Source of the DNA: Taxawa tesnikishii (nom. ined.)
Lineage: Eukaryota > Ascomycota > Dothideomycetes > Dothideales
Direction of reading: 5' to 3'
DNA length: 64,000 bases
NCBI GenBank assembly: GCA_030247885.1
Contig: JAPDRO010000001.1
Location: 372,001-436,000, forward strand
Part shown: piece by piece, positions 56,643-64,000 of the stretch
Position numbering within the stretch: the stretch's first letter is position 1
How the letters are laid out: each line of letters starts with the position of its first letter
Translations under genes and position numbers: made by a program
The notes under the pieces: generated by a model
What the model saw: the letters and a program-made list of their open reading frames with translations, nothing else
Told to the model about the DNA's origin: nothing
Database searches by the model: none

Positions 56643-57162
56643 CAAAAGGCACGCGGCAGTCGACGGAGGAAATGGATTCACGAACTTATGGCGAAGGACG
56701 CATTGCGGGTTGTGGCTTTGGGTAAGGAGGCGCAGGTGGTATCACGGCATCTGAAGGTGTTTGAGGTGCGGTCATGTCTCTGCTCAGATACCCAAACGGA
56801 AATACACACGCGTCATGCATGCACAATGCGCGTTCAGTCTCACAGGACAGGGGACAACGATATGCACGCCCCCGGTCTATGGCGCCTTGGCTTGTTTCAC
56901 TTTCTAACGTGAACCCTTGGTAACTCTGTACCTACCTACTAACCCGTGCACACGCACACGCACATGCTACATGTACTATATATTCTCGCAACACGTCGGC
57001 CGTAGTCTTTCTGGATGGTATACAGCCCTGTCGATCCCGCTTCTTGATATCCTGTTTACCTGTCATTCGTACTTCGATCCGTTTTACTTCTAGATCATCC
57101 CAGCAGCTCGATCTCTTAGCCGACCATTCACGGCTCCTCCACTCGGAAGACCAACTTGCACC
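56643..57162. other. Intergenic between tandem plus-strand genes
   Basis: The 3' flank of the RING gene and the promoter of the thioesterase gene. Includes a short CA-rich stretch (cacacgcacacgcacatgc, about 56947-56966). No gene is seen. Confidence 0.4.
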
Positions 57163-57779
57163 ATGACCGACTCAGGCGACTCTAAAGCCACTTTTCTGTC
57201 AATTCCTTGGTGTCGCACGCTTCTCAGCGCGCCCGATCTCCGCATCCGCGTCCCATCCTCCCGGAACCCCAAATGCAGCACCGAAGACTCCCTCTTCGCC
57301 CAAACCCTACGTACACCCAACACCATCTCCGCCGCTCTAACATTCTATCCTCGTCCCGATCCTTCTGCCTCACGGATCCCGGCCGTCAATGTATTCTTCA
57401 AGATCGGAGATGCGCTGAACGGGTACCCCGAGATCCTGCACGGCGGCATCGTCGCGAGCATCCTGGACGAGGGCATGGGGGTTTTATTGAACGAAGATGC
57501 GGATAGGGAACACATGAAGAAGGTGGCGCTGGGACATGCGGACGGTGAGACGCATGAGGGGATTGGTGCGTTCACAAGGGAGTTGAAAATTAGGTACGAA
57601 GCGCCGGTAAGAACGCCGGGCGTGGCGATCGTGAGGGCCGAATTCCTGAAAAAGAGGGGAGAAGGACGTGGATAAAGGCGGTGGTGAGTCAGTGGAGTGG
57701 TGGGGAAGACGGCAGAGACGAGCTTGTATGCGCGGTTGGGGAGGGTTTGTTCGTCGAGCCCAGGACGGGGAAGTTGTAG
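57163..57779 (+). CDS. HotDog-fold thioesterase-like protein (4HBT superfamily)
   Basis: Probable acyl-CoA thioesterase. Single exon of about 205 codons. The 4HBT core reads INAVNVFFKIGDALNGYPE-like (PAVNVFFKIGDALNGYPE), with the HotDog helix LHGGIVASILDEGMGVLLN, and then IGAFTRELKIRYEAPVRTPG followed by VAIVRAEFLKK. At the A5 run 57649-57653 the frame breaks; one more A gives EGRRTWIKAVVSQWSGGE, ending FVEPRTGKL with a stop at 57777-57779. These are standard final strands for the family. Acidic residues in the LHGG-helix (D and E of LDEG) fit the catalytic acid position. No signal or mitochondrial peptide is obvious. The ATG at 57163 is the first in frame. Confidence 0.82.
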
Positions 57780-58980
57780 TGGTGTTGCAAGAGGAGGATT
57801 AAAGTCAATCTGGGCTATGCAAACGGCTTGGAAGTTGGCCGGATAACCGGAAGAGATCCTAGGGACAGGTAAATGGGCCGAGAGGAGGCGTGAAGAAACA
57901 GCCGGCACCGAAAGATGGGATCATTGCCCGAGGAGGGCTCGATCAGAACGCGGAGAACGCAGAACGACCCTAACCAACGCTATGAATTCACGAAGAGCAC
58001 GACTTAACGACAGTCCTAGCAAGAGGATCGGGTCGGGAGAAGGAACGATTGTTGCTGCCCATTCTACATTCTGCTCCGCAGCCAGAAGTCGTGCGGTTGC
58101 TTCACCCCGCGGGCCCAAAGTGCTATTTCCCAGCAACCTGGTGAAACATCCGGCTCCTATCATCTCTTCAATCCTACCTTCAGCTTCGTCAAAAGTCACG
58201 GCCAAGCCATAAACCGACCCAACCTAGCGGCCTGACCTCTTTGTTCAGTGAGCGGCGTCGGTTTTGTTGACGAGAACCCGGCGAAGCAGCCTGTTCGGTA
58301 GAGATGGTCCTACATGGTATAGCCTCCCAAAGTAGATGCTGACCCTGTACGAATTGACGCACTTTTCGCCATCCGAAAGTGGTACCTTTTGCTAAATCCG
58401 CAACCGTAGTCGTACCGATGATCAAGAGTAAGTTCACGACAAGAATTTCTCGACATCCTAGGTGGTGTTCCTTTTGCATCGTTTTTTTCCCTTATCTATT
58501 GCGTCAACTGCCTCGTTTAGTCTCAAAGTGGTTGTAGTACGGTATCCTTCTATTGCAATCGCTGCACAAGTCCGACACGTCTTGATGGTTCCATCGCCAG
58601 ACACTCTTCACATATCTTACCGACTCCCTATCGGCCGTTGTATCTCCATGTTTCGATCCTTGCGCGAACTGCCATCTAACCTTCCTGGTCACCATGTATG
58701 GAAGCGGATGCTCTTGGAGTGTTCTTCGTGCATTGTCCAAACGGGAAGACGAGGTTGATGCACGTTGCTTGATTCTCTGAATTGAACTAAACCATCGCCT
58801 GCACGAAATAGCAGCGACGACCGCGAGTGAAAAGGCCGCATAACAGACAGACGTCCCCAAACGCCGTCGCTAAACATGTATGCAATAAGCCAATGCCCTC
58901 GAAGCTTATGCAACGCCACGCCACAGCTAGCCCGCTTCCCAAAGCAGCTTCCTCACCGTTTAATTGTGACGCAAGCCGTG
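57780..58980. other. Convergent intergenic region
   Basis: Lies between the 3' ends of the thioesterase and BRF1 genes. A 94-codon minus-strand frame (57921-58205, MAVTFDEAEGRIEEMIGAG) shows no family signal. Nothing else is supported. Confidence 0.4.
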
Positions 58981-61296
58981 TCACTCAAGCCCAAACTCGT
59001 CGCCAGCATCCATATCATAGTCCTCATCGTCGTAACCGAAGTTACCCGTGGTATCGTCAATCGCATCCTCGAAATCCCTATCCTCCTGCTCGTCACCCTC
59101 ATTTCCTTCTTCTTCCTGCTCCTCTTCCTCCTCCCCGGCTCATCTTCTTCTTCGTCGTCGTCATCCGCACCAGGCTTAGTAGCATCCTGCGTAGGTGGTG
59201 GCGTTGCCTGCTGTCCCAACCTCGTAGGCGGGCTCCTCGCCGCAGCGTTCTCAACCTGCTGCGTCGCCGGCGGCGGCGTCGGAAGATCCGCATGCGATCC
59301 AGCACGAGAAGCCGTTGCGGGCGTCGCCCCCGACTCTGCGCAGGACTGCCGCTTTCGCTCTCGCTGGGCGCGCCTTTGTTGAAAATGCGGCTCAGTGCCG
59401 CGTAATCGACACGCTTGCTGAACTGCTTGATTCCGCCGCGTTTCTCGAGCATGCGGCCCACCGCGTCTGCAGGACTCTCGACTGGCGTGCCGCCCTCCGT
59501 CAGCACGGTGCCGTCGCCCATGCGGCTGCGCTTGCGCTTCTTAGTCGGGCGTTTGTCCCTGCCTTCTGCCTCGTCGAGCGCTCGTTTGAGCATTTTTGCT
59601 TGTTGGGCGCGCAACCAGTCTTCGTTGTGTTGCACCCAGATCGTTTCCTTGACGCGCACTTGTTCTTCGGACAAAAGGACGTTCTGGACTTCGGGGTCAT
59701 CGGCGAACTCGTCTTCGCCGATTGTTTCGCTGTCGGAGACGCCGCAGGTGCCGAGGAGGGCGCGCTGTTGGGCGGCGAGGTGTGCGGCCTTTTCGACGAT
59801 CTTCTCGCCCTCCACTTCGTGCCGTGCTTCGCTGAAGCATTTGTCGTTGTTGATGAGTTCTTCGATTTGGTCTTCCAGTTCGTGCTCCCCGACCAGGTCC
59901 GCTTCGGTGAGATTAGCTGGTGCTGGTGGTTTCTCCTTTTGGATGGACGGCCACGCTTTCTCTTCTTGCTCTCCGGCATCGGTGATGGCGATCCAGTGGC
60001 CTGGCGGCCTTCGCCGTCTGAATGTATCTGAGCGGCCTGATCGGCGGCGAGAAGGGCTGGGTCGATGGGGAGATCAGGGATTGCGAAACCGTCCGCGTCA
60101 CGGCGAGGCTGACGCTGGACTGGTACCGCTGATGGAGTGGCAGCCAGAGCGTGAGGGGACTGCACAGCTAGAGTTTCTGAAGGGGCTACGGAAGTCTGGC
60201 GGGAAGAAGTCTGCGATGCGTCGTCTGGGACCAAGATACCCTCTTGTTCGGCGCGACGAGCAGCTCGCTTTGCTTTCAGCTTCAGGAGCTTCTCCATCCT
60301 CTCCTTAGCCGCATTGATGGACGGCGGATCGTGTTGATACTTTAGTCTGTTTCCGACGGTGCGGAACTGATCGACCGTGAGTGCACTGGACCGGGTTCGC
60401 TTAAACTCCTCCAGACGCTTCGCAATGGTCAGATCCGCGACCTTCACGATGTAGACGACCTCTCTGACAGTTCGACGGAAATTGTTCATTCGTGCCGCCA
60501 GGATGATGCATGCGCCGCAAAGGCCCGCTGGGTGACGACCGGTAACCATCCAATCTCGCTTCATCCGTTTGACAATCCTCATGGCATCTGTAGCTACTTG
60601 TCTGGTCGCATCTCCAAACTCGAGCTTCTTCGCGTACTTGAGGATCAAGGGTTCGACGTCGATAAGGTACTGACTTTGATGGCCTTCATCCCCGTTTAGC
60701 ATCAGTCTACGACATAGTTCCTTGTAGGTATCGCCCAAGCTAAAGACGTTGACCTTCAGGATCTCGGAGATGTCGATCAAGAGTACAGTGTTCTCCTTCT
60801 CGCGACGGCAAGCGGCGTAGAGACAGCATCCGGCGACTTCTTCCGTCCTACGGCCTTGGATGAAGTTGATGTTGGACGCAAGCTTCCAGACGTTGACTGC
60901 CACTTCCTGAACTGGTTCGTCGATGTGGAGTCTCCCGGCAATAGCTCTCACTTCGCGACGTCCGTTGTTCTCGGTCTCCTCCCTGCTCTGCATGTTGCCT
61001 CCGAGCCTGCGCGATGCAGCGTTGCCCAGACCGCTGGCATAACGCGATGCTTCGCCGACAAAGCCACCCTGAACAGTAGCAGCACCAGTAGCCGTTTCTC
61101 CGAAGGTGACTTCAGCCACAATGTTCTGTTGGCTGATTTCGGTACCGCAAGTCATACAGATTTTGGCTCCGTCCATGTCCTGAATGTCGGGTGCGTCACA
61201 ACATGTCTTCTTCTTGGATGGGCGTTGAACTGGTTTTAGGGGCCCGCCCTTTCCGAGCCCAGAAAGGCGCTGTGCAGGCGCTCTAGGGCCTGGCAT
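58981..61296 (-). CDS. BRF1: TFIIIB subunit Brf1 (TFIIB-related factor)
   Basis: RNA polymerase III initiation factor that joins TBP and Bdp1 at tRNA and 5S genes. The Zn-ribbon region has CCDAPDIQDMDGAKICMTCG. Two cyclin repeats follow: the first with RLHIDEPVQEVAVNVWKLAS and GRRTEEVAGCCLYAACRRE, the second with EFGDATRQVATDAMRIVKRM and GRHPAGLCGACIILAARMNN. The Brf1 homology region comes next (DDPEVQNVLLSEEQVRVKET then IWVQHNEDWLRAQQ). The acidic C-terminus ends NFGYDDEDYDMDAGDEFGLE. About 770 residues from one exon. Three one-base breaks sit in homopolymers 59937-59940, 59327-59331 and 59133-59136, each restored by one extra base of the same kind. The ATG at 61296 starts MPGPRAPAQRLSGLGKGG. 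Confidence 0.93.
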
Positions 61297-62264
61297 TGTG
61301 GAGGATGTACAGTGGCGTTCAAACGTGTAAGATTGTGTGCAACGCTGGTAGAGGTGATGTTGAATTCTCAGTAGTCACTCATGGCAGCACACGCGTTCTG
61401 CAGGTGGGGTTGGGACAGCGGTGTGCTGTTCGATACTGAGTCGTCTTTGATTATAGCTCGACCATCGCACGTGAGCAGCAGCCAGTGGTACGAGGCGTGA
61501 GCATGGTCGGGATGTACTGCAGGAAGGGTTGGGTTGGGTTGAGGTGTAGAGAAGTTGTCGTACAACCGATGGCGCCAAGGTTTGAATTTGGACATACAGT
61601 GGGCTTTTAGCACAAGTGTTGACTCACCAAAGCTCACGCACGAAGTCATGCACTAAAGTTGGGGACGGGGACGGGGACAGGGACAGGGACAGGGACAGGG
61701 TCTTGGCAAGGCGAGACCACGCGTTCGAGTCCGAGCATTGCAGTTTCGCTTCTCGCTGTCAGATAGAAGATTTCTTAGGGTTTGCCACAGATCATTGAAG
61801 GCGAACGCCCGTAACGAAGCCGAAGTAAAGGCAGAATAACGCCAAAATGAAGCTAGAGCGAAGCCAGAGTGTGGCACAAGTGTAGCATCGAACCGTCGCT
61901 GGAAATCTTCCGCTTTCAAGCATCAACGGGGAAGGTAGTCCTGTCCTGGCCAATAAAGCAGAACCCGAGTCTTGTTCTCAGCAGCTCATTGAAACTGCCC
62001 AACAAATGTGCTAACGTTTCTGGTCGATTCTTCTTAGTCCGTTTACGTCGCACTCTGCCACTATTTGATTGATCATACTACCTGGTACATAGCACATGAC
62101 GCAAGCTTGCTAGCGGCTGGACACAGGAAGCCACTACACGGTACTGCGCTCTATGGTGTTTTTGTCGTCAGGAACCAACCGCCTGCCTTCACCTGGATAT
62201 CATGTCAAACCAAGCTCTGCGTCTCAAGACAGCTGTCACGTTCTATCGGAAATGCATCGCTTCT
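61297..62264. other. Upstream region of BRF1
   Basis: Spacer between the BRF1 start (minus) and the 3' end of the ChAPs gene (minus). Contains a G-run tandem at 61661-61700, listed separately. Loose gaagc-type words recur at about 61808-61870. No gene is seen. Confidence 0.4.
61661..61700 (+). repeat. G-rich hexamer tandem (GGGGAC/GGGACA), G-quadruplex candidate
   Basis: Seven G-runs of three or four separated by AC or ACA. This fits the simple G3+N1-7 quadruplex rule on the plus strand with three G-runs to spare. It lies about 365 bp upstream of the BRF1 start codon. Confidence 0.85.
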
Positions 62265-64000
62265 TCAACCATCGCTACCGCTGCTCCTAAAGGCGGCGCA
62301 CAATCCCGCGTACTGGTGCGTCAAGTCCAAGACGTGCTGAGGCAGACTCGTCGCTTGGATGATACTGCGCACTTTGACAGCACCTTCTTCCTCGATGAGT
62401 TTCCGTATCGTGTAGAGGAGTTGTGGAGAGAACTGCATTGCTCGTCAACCATCAAATGTTTTCCCTTGGATCTTTGGCATTCTGCTTACCTCAGAATACC
62501 ACCTGAACTGCCATGCGACCAGTCTGATCAGTGCACCCAATGTGCCTCTGCCGTCGCCCGTGTTCTCATACAGACCCAGAACACCCTTCATCGCTTTCGG
62601 GCTGAAACGCATGCTCAAACAAGCTTGCCACGCCTCAATCGCTTCGTCCGGGTGGTGCAACCGTTCCGCGAGATCTCCGAGGATCTCCCACTCTTCCGCA
62701 CTCTTTTTGTAAGCAATCTGCTGCTGCCTATACTGCGACGCTTCTGTCCGCCATATGGTGTAGATACGTAGGTCTTCGTAGAGTACCATGAAGAGGTTGT
62801 CGAGCCAGCGCTCACACAAGCGCTTGTGTTGGAACTGTGTGTATTGCTGGTGCGATGGATCTGGTGGCGGGGGTTGTGGTGTTGATGTCCCGTCTGCAGG
62901 GCGTACTGTGACAGAGTGGCCAGGCTTGGAGACGTCATTGTCCAACGCTGAAGCAGTGGAAGGCTCTTCCCCGTTGCCATGCGTTTGGACGTCGCTAGTA
63001 TCTGTGGCCTGTCCATGACCGTTGGGTTGAGGCGTGTCTGTACCTCTGATGGCCGTCGTGCTTGCATTGCGACTACTGCCAGCTTGATGCCCGGTGGATG
63101 GTTGACGCTCGTTGCGATACTCCTCCTCCATAACGAATACTTGGCTTCGAATCTTCAGTAGCTGATCCCACCCTATCTGCTTTGTGATATCGGTCAAGAG
63201 CATGTATGCTTTTGGAAGGTGCCTTTGTAGTTAGCAGCACCCAATCTCCGCAACGTGGGGTGCACAAGGTCTGTCTCGCCCACAGCACCAGCATCATCGA
63301 TTTCGTCGCACATTGTCTCAGGTGCAAGTGGAAGAGATATCCGTAGCGGTTCCGGTAGACGAGGCGTGTCCTTGTCCTGGTATGTGAACATAGGGCAAGA
63401 GTTGAGTGTCAGCAGCGCCAGGTCCCACTGCTCAAGGCTGATGTAAACTTCTACTAGCCTGGCCCAAGTCCCAAACTCACTGGGCGCCGAGACAACGCTC
63501 CGCTTTGCAATATCAAGCGCAAGATCACTTCTGCCCTTGGAATTGCAATACTCAGCCTGGCAGTCAAGCAGGGAGTAGTCCATCGGCAATTCCTCGATAG
63601 CCTCGTGTAGTAGTTGTACCGCTTTCACCTCCTCATCTCCGGAGATGTAGACACGTGCTAGGAGCGAAGATATCTCCGGATCCCGCGTGCGCAGCTTCTC
63701 GAACAAATTGATTCCAGAAGCATACCGTCCAGTTGTCCGAATGTACGCGAGAAGCCCAGTGGTGAGGTGATTCGAGACGATGTTTGGGACCTGTATCTCT
63801 GGGTCTGAGCCGAGTTGCCAGCCTGGCGATCCGTCAGCATTGCACACAACACGTCAGGGTATTGGCCCTTGCCATTGAAAAACAGCCTCTCAGCTGCGTC
63901 TAGAAATTTATGCTCTGCTTCCGTGTTTGTGATCGGGTTGAACCTGCGCACACCAACAATCTTCTTGATGACGTCCCCAGACCCGTTGTCTGCGTAAGAG
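62265..64000 (-). CDS. ChAPs family exomer subunit (Bch1/Bud7-like), 5' end outside window
   Basis: Chs5-Arf1-binding protein: a TPR-rich cargo adaptor that with Chs5 forms exomer at the trans-Golgi and carries chitin synthase to the surface. From the window edge: IKKIVGVRRFNPITNTEAEH, KFLDAAERLFFNGKGQYPD, VVCNADGSPGWQLGSDPEIQ, then TPR-like helices (KAVQLLHEAIEELPMDYSLL, WARLVEVYISLEQWDLALLT), QKAYMLLTDITKQIGWDQLL, CERWLDNLFMVLYEDLRIYT and EEWEILGDLAERLHHPDEAI. The last exon (62432-62265) gives FSPQLLYTIRKLIEEEGAVK and ends AAFRSSGSDG. Intron 62433-62489 is GT-AG. One-base breaks lie near 63855 and in the T4 run 63210-63213. A Ser/Thr/Pro-rich insert (NERQPSTGHQAGSSRN onward) splits the TPR region. 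The start codon lies beyond 64000. Confidence 0.88.

Noticed and set aside
57921-58205. 94-codon minus-strand frame MAVTFDEAEGRIEEMIGAG
   Set aside because: No recognisable homology and no supporting neighbours. Could be real, but unsupported.

Overview
The window is nuclear DNA of a filamentous ascomycete (Pezizomycotina; a Dothideomycete is my best guess, not provable here). Evidence: dense genes on both strands, short GT-AG introns of mostly 42-65 nt, no operons, and products that match conserved fungal families such as Rpf1, Nsr1/Gar2, Alg6, Cox17, Rna1/RanGAP, Nop12, Sds3/Dep1, Snt1, deoxyhypusine synthase, Brf1 and ChAPs. No transposon, CRISPR array, rRNA or convincing tRNA was seen.

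Layout, left to right. 0-4 kb: glycyl-tRNA synthetase (minus, cut by the left edge), divergent from the ribosome biogenesis factor RPF1. 4.8-7.2 kb: a conserved fungal protein of unknown function and a SUR7/PalI membrane protein. 8.5-10.2 kb: a six-exon FAD-linked oxidoreductase. 11.1-15.2 kb: a membrane-anchored hypothetical protein and nucleolin-like NSR1. 16-20.4 kb: ALG6, a small spliced COX17 gene and RanGAP. 20.6-25 kb: a divergent pair made of a FAD aromatic monooxygenase (its last intron holds a 106-nt GAA tract) and a vanillyl-alcohol-oxidase-like flavoenzyme. 25.2-28.8 kb: an orphan gene and a gene-poor stretch. 28.8-32.4 kb: a DUF7918-like protein with a long tail rich in WG/GW motifs. 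32.6-37.8 kb: NOP12 and a Sds3/Dep1-like HDAC subunit. 38.7-42.2 kb: a PX-domain lipid-traffic protein. 43.5-50.1 kb: a very large SNT1-like SANT protein. 51.9-57.8 kb: deoxyhypusine synthase, a MATH / degenerate USP / MORN / RING protein, and a HotDog thioesterase. 59-64 kb: BRF1 and a ChAPs exomer subunit cut by the right edge.

Many are housekeeping genes for ribosome and tRNA production (RPF1, NSR1, NOP12, BRF1, GRS1), translation-factor modification (deoxyhypusine synthase), chromatin repression (SNT1, Sds3/Dep1) and secretory or lipid traffic (ALG6, PX protein, ChAPs). Several form head-to-head pairs with short shared promoters. The 20.6-25 kb flavoenzyme pair looks like a small accessory aromatic-catabolism unit.

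A caution applies to every gene model. About 25 places were found where a conserved protein continues in another frame, nearly always as if one base were missing, usually inside a homopolymer. These look like consensus deletions in the assembly rather than dead genes. Gene spans below run across them and each is named. Start codons were chosen as ATG; where the N-terminus is unclear this is stated.
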